Assembly (NCBI GenBank): GCA_001643675.2
Contig: LSRY02000026.1
Coordinates: 62,001 to 126,000 of the forward strand
Reading direction: 5' to 3'
DNA: 64,000 nucleotides
From: Monocercomonoides exilis
Lineage: Eukaryota > Preaxostyla > Oxymonadida > Polymastigidae
Position numbers and translations under genes: made by a program. This document shows positions 1-11,700 of this stretch, piece by piece. The notes under the pieces were generated by a model, which worked only from the letters and a program-made list of their open reading frames with translations, searched no databases and had not been told where the DNA came from. The stretch's first letter is position 1; every line of letters begins with the position of its first letter.

Positions 1-326
1 TAAAGCTCATCAAGATCCTTTTAATGATTTTTCTCTTCTTTAGTGAAAATTCTGAAATGCCAAACATTTAATAACATTTTATCATTTTCGTCGAAAAGGA
101 TAATTCATTTTCATCAAAACAAATTATGACATTTAAAAATATAGTTGATTGAAAGTCATTCAAATATATGCGTTTCTTTTATCACTTCACATATCACAAA
201 GAATCAAAAACAAGTATTTTATTAACTATTTGTTTATTGGCGATATGAACTCATTGTTTCAAAGGAAAAAAATATTTATCAGATAAGAATGCAAAAATTG
301 AAAAAAAAATAAACGAACTTTAATGA

Positions 327-3083
327 TCAAACAAGGAGTAGTGTATTCAATGTTTCTTCACTTAAAGAATGACGCCGATCTCCAACAATTCTTCTCATTT
401 TTGAAAAAACCCTCTCACAAGGCGCTTCGCTGCAAGGACTGGCAATTAAAGACATGCAAATGTTTGCGTAAATGGTGTGAATTTTGCTTTGTGAACCAAT
501 GATTGAGTAATAAGTGAAAGGATTAACCAAAATAGTTTCCTTTTCAGTTGGATATAGTGACTCATAAAATATCTTCTTGTATTCATCAATATGAATTCTC
601 TTTGCTTTGGAAAATATATTCTCTATGAAAGAATTGAACGAAGATATTATTCTCATACTCCAATTAGATGTTATTGCAGATTCAATATTCGAAGATATTT
701 CCTTAAGGTCATCTTCAGTTGTCATTTTGTTGCGAGTAACTTGTTCATTTGATCCAATTTCGTAAACATCCAACTCTATTTCCTCATTTGAACTTGATGT
801 GGGTTCTTCGATATCTTCAATATCCATTCTGGATGAACAATTTTCTTCATTTTCTGTATGCATATCTGAACTTGTCTTATCAGTGTATCTTGTGGAGTGA
901 CACATTAAATTCTCACTTGAAGTTGGAAAACATTTAAATTCGTCATTTTCTGCTTCCAATTCTGCATCGGTCAATCCAAGCAAATCTTCGAAATCTTCAC
1001 AAATTGAAAAATCATTCGCTTCATCTTTGTTTGAAATATCTTTTGATGCTAATTCAAATATTCGCAATAATTTATCCAATAGCTCATCATTTTTGTTTGT
1101 GATTGAAACTGAGCCTTCTGAAAAATGACTGGAAGTTCCTTCCGTTATGGTGGTTGCAAAGCCGAGTCCTTTTTTGTGTGATAAATGGATTCCTTCTGAG
1201 AAACTTATTGCTGAGTGAAAAGACGTGATTGACAATGGGGTTTCAATGCCTTTGGGATCGGAAACAAATGAATTAAACAATGAAGTTGATGTTTGATTTT
1301 CATCAATTGAAGTTGGATCAGAGAAATGCGCTTGTGGAAATTGCGATTCTTTACATGCAGATGAATTGTCGGTTGATGAAGATGCTTGTTCCTCTTCATT
1401 ATATTTCAAAGGATCAAAAACTGTTGATGTTGTAAATAAATTGGAATATCTAAAAAATTGAGAACTGTCTTTGGACACATCATCTGAAGGTTCAGTGGTT
1501 GTTTGATTCGACTTTGAACTTGAGACAATTTGATTTTGCTCTGCCTCAATATTGAATTTGAACAAAGCTATTTCTAAATTAAATATCGATGCAAATTCAC
1601 CTTTTCTGAAATTGTTCAAACCATTCGGAGTTAACACATACGCTAATGCTATCATGTCGCCTCTAGGTCCTGACAAAAACGAATTGAATAATTCAATCAA
1701 AAATTCACAAACACAAATAGACCATTGAAGTTCTTTAAAACTTGGTTGATTGAGAATGACAAAATACCTTCCCAAAGCTTTCAGTAGTTCTGGAAATGCT
1801 CCTCCAAGTTTTGAAGTTTCATTCTCAAAAAAGAAATGCAATTGCTGCAATGGAAGAAGCAAAATTTCTGTTCTAATAATATCTGAGACTGTGTTTGAAT
1901 CAAGAAGTTCAGCTTGTAATATCATCTTTTTGTTGACTCTGATGAAACGACAAATTTGATATAAACAAAGCCATCTTGTTGCAACGTACGTCGGACATTT
2001 TGTTTTCAAAATCGAATAAATTCTGGGATTGTGAGCGCTTTTTGAAAACTCAACAATTGTTTCCTTCAATGTTTTCAGTGTTTGATTGTTGGAAAAAATT
2101 CGCACAATAATCAAATTAGTTAAATGATTCATGCAGTATATAAAAAAAGGACCAAATGCGAATAAATGTTGAGGATCTTCATCTGAAAAAAGTCTGTTTC
2201 TTATTTGTTGCAAGGCTTTTCTTTGCGGAAGAAGTCCATCACTGCAAAAGCAGTGCACCTCCGATTTGCATATTGTTATTTCGCGGATTACATTCAAGGC
2301 CAAGTTTTCATAATCTTTTGATGAGTAACAAGCGGGATATAATTTCCAAAAAATTGGTTTCCCAGAAATTGTCAGTGGGACAACAGAAACAGCTGTATAT
2401 TTCTTTCCGGATATTGCTCCTCCGTCAATCATGACCCCAACTGGTACATTTTCAATGTGTGAATATCTCTCTGATTCTATTCTTTTCCTTTCTATTGAAA
2501 GCATGTTAGACACTTTTCTTTCAGTAATCAGTGGAAATATTGTTCTTGCAGGAAGTGTGGGATTTTGCTGAGCAATTTGAATTAATAACTGCAAAAAGTT
2601 ATTCAATTCTGATGAAGATGCTGAACGAAATGATACGTTGCAATGACCAACAAACTGTACAAATGAAGTTGACAAATCTGAAAATTGAATAAACTTTTCT
2701 GATGATTGAATTTGTGTTGATGATAGTTTGCCTTTATCAGTATTCTTTTTCTGCATTAAGTGATCCAAACTTTGATTCGAAGTGATCGTGCATTTGTGTG
2801 AATCCAAAGAAACATATCCCCTTCTTCCAGAAAATCCACAATTGAATCCTTTCCGACTGTTTGGACAAAGAAGATATCTGTGACCATCTTTTTTGATACT
2901 TCCATCTTGCTGAATAGGAATAAAAGATATCCACAAATTATCTTTATATATTTCTAATGATATTTTTGTTATGAACTTTCCATATTCTTTCGGGTGCCTG
3001 TAAACTATTGGTGGAAAATAAAAATTCAAAAACAGAAAAACATTAAAACCATTTCCTTTCTCAGTTGTTTTGACATATTCCAA
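327..3083 (-). CDS. hAT-superfamily transposase
   Basis: A 918-codon open frame, ending in TGA. The C-terminus has the hAT dimerisation signature: an SEAPCERVFSKMRRIVGDRR stretch followed by LSEETLN, the family's usual ERxFS...RR...L pattern about 30 residues from the end. Near residues 215-260 an IDGGAISGKKYTAVSV segment followed by an F/W-rich strand fits the start of the RNase H-like catalytic fold. Around residues 70-95 there is a Cys/Gly/Arg-rich patch (CPNSRKGFNCGFSGRRG) that may be an N-terminal DNA-binding element. A long Ser/Thr/Glu-rich insert (about residues 520-780) sits where hAT proteins carry variable insertions. hAT transposases excise and reinsert DNA by cut-and-paste. The frame begins at a TTG and stays open upstream for about 20 codons without an ATG, so the true start may be missing or in an upstream exon. 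I found no terminal inverted repeats. Domain assignment is strong; activity is uncertain. Confidence 0.82.
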   Translation of the reverse strand: MEYVKTTEKGNGFNVFLFLNFYFPPIVYRHPKEYGKFITKISLEIYKDNLWISFIPIQQDGSIKKDGHRYLLCPNSRKGFNCGFSGRRGYVSLDSHKCTITSNQSLDHLMQKKNTDKGKLSSTQIQSSEKFIQFSDLSTSFVQFVGHCNVSFRSASSSELNNFLQLLIQIAQQNPTLPARTIFPLITERKVSNMLSIERKRIESERYSHIENVPVGVMIDGGAISGKKYTAVSVVPLTISGKPIFWKLYPACYSSKDYENLALNVIREITICKSEVHCFCSDGLLPQRKALQQIRNRLFSDEDPQHLFAFGPFFIYCMNHLTNLIIVRIFSNNQTLKTLKETIVEFSKSAHNPRIYSILKTKCPTYVATRWLCLYQICRFIRVNKKMILQAELLDSNTVSDIIRTEILLLPLQQLHFFFENETSKLGGAFPELLKALGRYFVILNQPSFKELQWSICVCEFLIELFNSFLSGPRGDMIALAYVLTPNGLNNFRKGEFASIFNLEIALFKFNIEAEQNQIVSSSKSNQTTTEPSDDVSKDSSQFFRYSNLFTTSTVFDPLKYNEEEQASSSTDNSSACKESQFPQAHFSDPTSIDENQTSTSLFNSFVSDPKGIETPLSITSFHSAISFSEGIHLSHKKGLGFATTITEGTSSHFSEGSVSITNKNDELLDKLLRIFELASKDISNKDEANDFSICEDFEDLLGLTDAELEAENDEFKCFPTSSENLMCHSTRYTDKTSSDMHTENEENCSSRMDIEDIEEPTSSSNEEIELDVYEIGSNEQVTRNKMTTEDDLKEISSNIESAITSNWSMRIISSFNSFIENIFSKAKRIHIDEYKKIFYESLYPTEKETILVNPFTYYSIIGSQSKIHTIYANICMSLIASPCSEAPCERVFSKMRRIVGDRRHSLSEETLNTLLLV

Positions 3084-5782
3084 AGCAACGAATCCACAAC
3101 CAATCTTTTGTAATTCGTAACATTTTTTGTAAAATGCTTTTTTCTTTAAATATAAAGAATATTTTTGTATAATAATTAAATGCTATATAAACTACATACA
3201 ATTAAAAGATCGTTCAGGGATAATTGAAGTTCAGGTGGTAAACTGTTTAATAGCTCAGGATCCATTTAAATAATAAATTTCTTGATGCCCAGACTCTCCA
3301 CTGGAAAAGATTGTCATCAAATTTCCATGACTGACTGATCTTGTCAACAAACCATAACTTTGATAATAATCATTAAAATTTTGACAACATCGAAAAAGCA
3401 AATAAAAAAATGCAGATCCAATCATATAAATATAAACATTTTATATTCTTTATTTATTAATTTATTTTCCATATTTTTTTGCTTTTTCATAAAATGAAAT
3501 TTGAGTGACAAAAGTGTTTTATAAAGTCGGTCATTTTAACTTTTTGTTTCAAAAAATGTCACAAGTCGCAGAGGATTAGAACAGAAATTTGATAAAATAT
3601 GAAAATTATGTTTTATTTGAAAATTAAACAAATGGAACTTATCAAAAAAATTTAGCCAAATTAAATAAAAGCATAGATATTTTCATATTTTCATATTTTT
3701 ATCAAAAATTATGAAATGAGAAAAACAATAGAAAAAATAGATAAAAACATAAAACATTTCAAATAATAAAACTTCATTATGTATGTTTTATGACCTTGTA
3801 ACTAAAAACAAACAAAAAATGAGAGTTGATTCAAAACGAGCAAAACAAATGATCAAAAATAAATTAAAAATTCCTTTGATCTTCGTCAAAAACAAAAATT
3901 GAAACAAAAAAAATTTAGTTCTGTCATAAAATAGTAAAATAAACATGTAAAAGTTTGCTTTTTATATTTTTATGTTGTATTCATTCTGTTTCAATGAACA
4001 AAAAAATAACCGGGTTTATAAAAATGTTCGGGTTTATAAATCACCCTATTGGAAAATATAACAGAAACAGCGTTGAATAATATTGCAAAACTATTTGTTT
4101 ATTTTTTTTGAAATATTTTTATGCTCACGAATCGAATAAAAAGAAAAAAAGATAATTGTCAGTTATAATAAATTGACTCCAACAAAAAAATTCAAAAAAA
4201 GCAAATAAATCATTAAATTACCAGTTGCGCTCTCGAAAGAGAGCTCTGCGTTAAATAGCCAGAAAAGATGGACATTAAGAATAAAGGAAACAAGATTATG
4301 TTGTATTTATGTGTTGTTTTTCATTAAATTTGAATCATTCAATTGATAAGCTCAATGAAAATGTTGCTCGTAACTTTCTTAAGATTTGCGAAATTAAAAG
4401 GAGAAATCTGAAAAGAAGTCGATTTTTGCTTTCTTGTTGAAACAAATTGCTTCAAAGGCATATTTTTTGTAGAAATGATTGAGAAAGAAGGATGAACGCT
4501 TCCACAGCAAAAATACCTTCTTCCTTTCGTTTTCTTCATTGAACTGTTAAATAAACCAATATTGCGCATCATTCGTATTTTTTATCTTCTTTCCTCTTCC
4601 TTGCGATGCTGATGAAAGTTGGTTCATAAAATCAAAAATCAATAAATCAGCTCATGTGGCTGCTCTCTTTCTTTGAGAAAATATCATCATCTTTGTAATT
4701 TGCCTTTCTCCTCTTCAGATCCTTCCTCAAAAAATATCCTCAAATCTGATTCTTCCATTTTGCCTGCTTTTCCTTCACCTTATTTCTCCTTTCTCAACAT
4801 TATCTCTTCCCTCCCTTTGTATTTCCTTTTTCATCAATTTTTCTCTTCCTTTCTGTCTTTTAACCAAAATACCATCTCCAAAAAGAAATCTCTCACAAAT
4901 GGAGTAAAAATGATTTCCATTTCCTTGTGGTATAAGAACATTAAGATAATAACAGATGTAATATTGATAATCCAAAATACAATAGAAATACAAAATAATT
5001 AGATTTTTCATGAAAATATTCGAGAAAAGCAAACATTCAACAGACGTTCGTTGCTGCTGCATTCTTTCCTTCACTTCCTTTGTACTTTTCAAAACCATCG
5101 ATTTTCAGTCATTTCAGCCTTTGAAAACTTTCATTTTTCTCTCAAATTGTATCATTTTCTGCCCTGTTTGCAAAATAAAATCAAAAATATGAACAAAACA
5201 CCCAATGAAATGTCTCATGTGAATTAATTCCACACTGTCCATCTCATTGGACGAGAGTGTCCTATTTCAGCCATCCAACGCTTCAGCAAATAACAATCAA
5301 GAAACAACCATTCCAAAATACCTCTGATGACTGAAAACACAAAAATCACACAATCACCAGAAAATAAAATATGAAAAGTTTCTTCAAAATACTTTCACTG
5401 TGCAAGCCTCATCTGTTCCTCAGATAAATGAATTCCAAAAAGGATAATGCTTCTCCAACTCTCACTTCATTTGAAAAATGAACAACACGCTCAGAGATTG
5501 AAAAACAAATATTCTGGCAAGAAGAATGAGTATTACAGCTTCTCTCTTTGTATTAATGAAAATATCAGAACATCAACATTTTCAATCAATCATTTTGTAT
5601 TATTCAAATTATCAAATGAAAAAATTTTTTAATCTTTTATCTGTAATCAAAAATAAAGACAACAATCTATATTGATTCATAAGCCAATAAGAAAAATTTC
5701 ATTAATAAATATATAAGCCCATTCTTATAAAGAAGAAATCCGGAAAAAAAGAAACGTGTCTTCTTTGTGCGGATAAGTTCCT
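3084..5782. other. AT-rich intergenic stretch, no gene supported
   Basis: Only short frames occur, with no recognisable domain. There is a direct repeat of CGGGTTTATAAA at 4011-4042. A small perfect hairpin with a GAAA loop lies at about 4228-4250 (stem GCTCTC/GAGAGC). The 5698-5740 stretch just upstream of the next gene is A/T-rich and could hold a promoter, but no motif is convincing. Confidence 0.5.
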
Positions 5783-8700
5783 ATGCTGTCAGGAACATGT
5801 TGTCTTGTGTGCATAATATGTGTGCAATGTCTATGCAATGGTGCCACAAATGATGAAGCAAATCTGGTAGAGAAATCGATAAATGACAGAAAAACAGATT
5901 ATTTGGGCTTCTCTTTGTTTGATCTCCTTCCAAATGATAAGAATGGAGATAAAAACATGATAGAAATGTTTGTTGAAGGGAATGAAGGTGGAATTGAAGA
6001 AAATGAAAAACAAGAAAAATCAAAGAAAAAAAATCCAAAAATGGAAGATGAAAGAAACAACCAAAATGGGAAAGGGAAATTAGTCAAGAAATCGAATAAT
6101 GAACAATTTCATGATGAAGGAGAAATGGCGAAAAATGAAAGAATATTTGAAGAAAGTGAGGTTGAAGGATGGTTTGTTCTGATTAATTCATCAATTGAGC
6201 TCAAATCATTGGGGTTGATTCAAAATGATGAGAGAAATGTTGTTGAAGCGGGGGATGGAAGTTTTGTTGAATTGGATGATTGTGGTATTTTTTTGATGAG
6301 TGAAGTATCTCCGTTTTGTTTGACAGGAGGTTGTGGAGTTTTCAAGAATATTTCGCTCAGCTCATCTTCAACTGGATTTTTGGAGACATTTCCATCTCTT
6401 TTCTCTTCAGAAACATATCAAGAGAAGTTTTCAGAAAAATGCTTTGTTTTTGTTTGTTCATCTCATTTTTCCTCTTTTTGTGTGTCATCTACCCCATTCT
6501 TCTCATCTCCCTTCATTCCTCTTATATCCCTCTCCAGACTCACATTTTTCAACATTTCAACATCTAATGATGCATGCTTATCTCCAACAACTTCGTTTTC
6601 CCATACCTCATGTCTGATGAACGGTTGCTCATTTTCATCAGTTTGCGATGTGTATGATGGTGGGATTGTTCCCTCACTCAATAATCCCTTGGCCTCTTTG
6701 ACAGCCTCAAACACCTCATTCGTTGGGTGTTGTCGGACAAGATATTTTGTCTGCGAAGGAACTGAAACTTACAAGCTGACTCCAGTGAGACTAATCATAG
6801 CCAATAATGAAGCTAATTCATTCGCTTGGTGTGAATGGAACGGATCGAAGACAACAGGAGAAGTTGATTCATATGAAGATAGCTCTTCGAACGGTGGAGC
6901 AATTTTCATGTTTAATCCTGAAAACGGAGAACTTTCTGTTTCGAATAGCTTTTTTAATAATTGCTTTGCATATTGGGATGGAGGAGGGATAATTTGTTAT
7001 GGAATAAAATCTGTGAATATCGAAAATAACTTTTTTAATTCATGCTCTGTTCAAAACAATGCAGGAGGAGGAATGCGTATGGAATTTCATCGTGTGTTCG
7101 GATCAGTGGATGTGAATTCCAGGATTGCAAAGCATATACTCATGGAGGAGGATTTTTTCTCGAAAATATACAGGTTTTGGAAACGGATTGCATTCCGACA
7201 GAAAATGGAGAAGGGGAGAGTGCTTGCGTGTTCAACTGCTGTTTCACTTCATGCTCGGTCACAAATACACTTGGCGGAGGTATGTTTTGTAAAACTGTTC
7301 CAGCGACACAATTGAAAATGAGAAGCGTTCAGTTTATATTATGTTCTGCATTAAGAGAGGGAGGAGGATTGTATTTTTATCCATTTAGACAAACATCACA
7401 AGATTATATTTCTTATTTTTATTTCCTCTTCTTCCATGAGTGCAATTGCTCTGCAGCCATTCCATATGGGCATGATGTGATGTATTATGATTACTACAGT
7501 GTATATTTATTTCCAAATAATCCATTCAATGAATGCTACACCACAAATACAGATGACAAGAGAGTGTGCTATTCCTATAATTATGCAAATGGAAACACTT
7601 GGTTGCATCAGCACACAGAAAAGAAAGATTGGCTGAAAGACAAGACGATATATGTTTCAGTGAGTGGAAATGACTTGTATGAGCTATGTGGGGCAAATGA
7701 ATCAAATCCATGTCTGACAGTGAAGAAGGGATTAGAAATGTGTGAAATACAGATAAGCTTGGCAATCACGTTGATGGAAGGGAATCACATAAATGAGACA
7801 ACAACAATTGATATTGGAACAAAGAAGATTTCAGTGATTGGGAAAGGCAAAGATAAGAGTTCGATTGAAATAAAATCTCTTTCATCAACTGGAGCACTGT
7901 TCAGTGTGTCAACAGGTCATCTTGGTTTATTGAACATGAAGGTTGATTGCAACTCAGCTGCAGAAACTTCGCCGAATGTGGTTGTGGTGTCTGATGGGAG
8001 TGGGTCACTCTCATTGGAGGATGTTTTAATCACCACGAGTGAAACAGGAGAATATGTGATGTCGTCGTCAGTGTTTGTGGTTCCCCTGTCACAGTTGTCG
8101 ATGGTTGATGTGGAGATTAAAGATATAAATATTTCTAAATCATTGTTCTTTGAACCTATTTTATCTTCTTCTTCTTCTTCTTCTTCATCTGCCCTGTATT
8201 TGACAGCCACAACGTCTGGAGAGAGTTTATTGGCGAACTTGTCTGTGAATAATGTGAGGTTGATTGAAGGAGATGGAGTGGTTGTGGCAAAGAGTGTGGT
8301 AGAAGGGGAGACATTTATTGTTCGGAATGTGACAATCGAGGATTGTGAGTGTGAGAATGGCAGTGGTGGAGGGATCAAGGTTGAGTTGGAAACAGACACA
8401 AGCAAGCTTCAGGTTGAAAGAACAACAACATTCAAGAGATGCACAAGTGGCAAATATGGAGGAGGGATGATCTTGTATTTGGCTGACAACTCATTTGACT
8501 TCTCGATTGTGTCAGTTGACTTCTCAGGGTGTTCTGCCTCATTGGGAGGGAATTATGTGTTTGTGAATGGGAGCGATTCAGCGAGCTGGGGAATAAGCTT
8601 CTCAACGCTGAATGTCCAACATGATAGTTCAAAATACAATGAGGTGGTGGGATATGATCGGAGTGACACAACAATGGGGCTGTTCCCACTGAATGTGTAT

Positions 8701-11700
8701 TTGGATTCATATCCCTGTGCGGCACATGTTGGAAAGGGGAAGGATGGGCTGGGTGGATACGACTCGTGGTTCTGTGGGTTTGGCTATTATCCGTGTGCCA
8801 CCATCATCCATGCAGCGCAGGTGAGATATCCCGACACAAACAAGAAGATCGAATTGGATTCAGGATATGAGCTTGCTGAGGCAGTTGGAATGACAGATGG
8901 CTGTGAATGGGAGATTTCATGTGCGACAAAAGTGATGGAAATGGGAGTGAAAGCACCAGAGAATTCTGAGTCATCTTGTCTGATTGAGGTGTTGAGCAAA
9001 TGTTCAGTGAGGAACATCAAGTTGTGTATTCCATCTGCTCTGTCTGGTGCAGCATCATCATCTCTGATTTCGTCCAACTCCACACTCCTCACACTCACTG
9101 ACTGTTCTGTTGTTTGTTCATCTGATAATTCAATTGGATTCAGTTTTGTGAATGTGATTGGGGGAAAAGTGAAAGTGGAGGGATTGATGATCACAGAGAC
9201 CTTGACATTTGGAGAACATTCACTGATTGAGTTTGGTGAAGGGGTGGAATCAGTTGTGTTTTGTGGGTGTGAGGTGAACAACATTGAGAAGAGAAGTGGA
9301 GATGGGGGATGGGTGAGTGGAGTGGTTGGGGCAGAGAGAGATGAGGGGAAGAATGGGATAATTGTGATTGAATCGTGTGTTGTGAAGGGGTGCAGGTGTG
9401 TTTGTGGAAGAGGAGGAGGGATGAGTGTTGTTGTGAAGGGGGAAGGGAGTGTTGTTGTGAATGGGAGTTGTGTGATTGATGGGTGCGAGGCGAAGGGTTC
9501 AGGGGAGAGTTCAGATGGGAGAAGGGAAGGGAGAGGGGGAGGGATGATGATTGTGATGGAGAGCAGGGATGGTTCAATGAAAATGGAATCTGGAAGAGAG
9601 GGTTTGTTTGTGTTTGGGGAGAATAACAAAGCTTCATATGGGAAGGATATGTTTGTTGAATGTGGTGGAGGAGTGTTGTTGGAGTGGAAAGTGAATGGAA
9701 GTTCATATGCATTTTTTGATTTTGGTGTGATTCCCACAGATGTATTGAAGTTGTGTGGGAGTGAGGATGGGAGAGAAGGGGAAGTGATTCCGCTGTTTGT
9801 GTATTTGTGTTCAATTGGCTCAAAGCTGAGAGTTGATGGGAGAGGAGAGAGGGCGCTGGATCAGAGCCATTGTGGGTTTGAGGAGTTTGGGTGTTTGACG
9901 ATTGATTATTGTGTTGGGAAGAGAGCGAGCATCAATGTTCATGAAATTGAAGTTGCCTCAGAATCATGGATGAAGAATGAGATGAAAGTTGTTTCATTTG
10001 AGGTGAGTGTGTGTGGGAAAGAAGAAGGGATGAGGGTGATTGTGAGGGATGAAGGATCGATAACCCAGAATAACCTTATTGAATGTTCAAAATCATTTGA
10101 GATGAGATATTTGTCATTTGTGCTGAATAAAGAGATGAATGGGAAGAGAAATGCATTTATCCACTCCTCCTCATTGTCATCAACCATCACAATGACCAGC
10201 TGTTCAGTCACATTTGGAAATGATGAAATGATTGGATACAATGTGATTTGTATTGATGGAGGAGGGCTGGTTGTTCATGGATTTGTGATGGAAGGGGGAG
10301 TGAGAATGAATGGGAAATCACCAATTGTTGTTTCGAATGGAGTTGAATTGGAGATGAATGACAGCCGAATGAGTGGAGTGGAAGTTGTTGGTGGGAGTGG
10401 AGGAGGAGGAGGAGGAGGATGTTTGAATGTGGAGATGGGTGTGAATGGGATTGTGGATATTGAAGAAAGCAATTTGTCATCAGTGTGTTCAGGGGGGAGT
10501 GGGACGAAAGGGGGAGGGATGAAGATATCAGTGGGGAAGGGAGGGAGGTTGGAAATGAAAGGAGTGAAATTATCTGGGTGTGAAGTGCCAAGAGAGTATG
10601 TTGAGGATGGAGGGAGAGGAATGGGAGGAGGGATGTTTGTGAAGCTGGCAGATGAGATGGGAACATTTGTGATGGAAGGGATGGGATTTGAGGGATGTGA
10701 TGGGTGGAAAGGGAAGAATGTGTTTGTGTCAGGATGGGATCTGAGAGAGATTGTGAATGAGGAGCACCTGATATGGGAGATGAGTTCAGATGAGTTGAAG
10801 TCATTGGATGAGCTGTGTGGATGGGAGAGGAAGACAACAGGAGAGGAGGGATATGTGATTGCACTGGTTGTGTATTTGTGGAGGAACTGGAGTGGGGATG
10901 GGTTTGTTTCAGTTGAGAAAGGAGGAGACTTCAGTGGGTGTGGGTACTCCGAAGCACCATGTTCATCGATTGACCACTTGATATCACTTCGATATCCAAC
11001 ACTTGGAGAAGGGGAAACACATATTTCCATTGTGGGATCAGGTTTGCTGAGCCATTTCATTTCATTTTCATCATCAGTTTCAGAGATACCAAAAGTGGTG
11101 ATTGAAGGGACAAAGAAAGTGACAGGAGTTACGATCAGTGATGAAGATGAGAATGATATGAATGATGGTTCAATGATATCGTCGAATGTGAGTCTGTCAT
11201 TTGTGAATGTGTCATTCACCAAGCCAGCCGTCACAACCCATCATGAAGTGTCGATTGAATCCTCTGGAACAAACACATTATTGTCAGTGTCAGATTGTTC
11301 ATTTGGCCCAGGGAGAGGGGTGGCAGAAAGTTTTGGATACTGCTTGATGAGAGTGAATGGGGGGAGTGTTGTGGTTGAGAGGAGTTCGTTGAGTTTGATT
11401 TCAGAGTTGAAAGGGTTGATTGCGTTCAGCCCAAATGCAGGTGAGGTGACACTTCAGAATGTGAACATCTCATTTGCAGATGTGAAGGAAAGAAGCCTGA
11501 TTTCGATGATGGAAGAGGAAAATCAGATGAATGGAGAAAAGAAGGGTTTTTAAAATGGGAACAAACCAGTTTTGAGGGTTATTGGGTGTTCATTTGCGAA
11601 CATCACGAATGAAGGGATTGGAGCGAGTGTTGTTGATGTGGGATCATTTGAGGATGGAGTGGAGTGTGTGGTGGATGAGTGTTCGATGTCGAGTTGCAAG

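Noticed and set aside
4225-4252. Hairpin with GAAA loop as a possible RNA element or terminator
   Set aside because: Six-pair stem with no nearby gene end or conserved context.
327-4260. Terminal inverted repeats and 8-bp duplication of the hAT element
   Set aside because: I looked on both sides of the transposase and found no convincing pair; the left end may lie outside the window.
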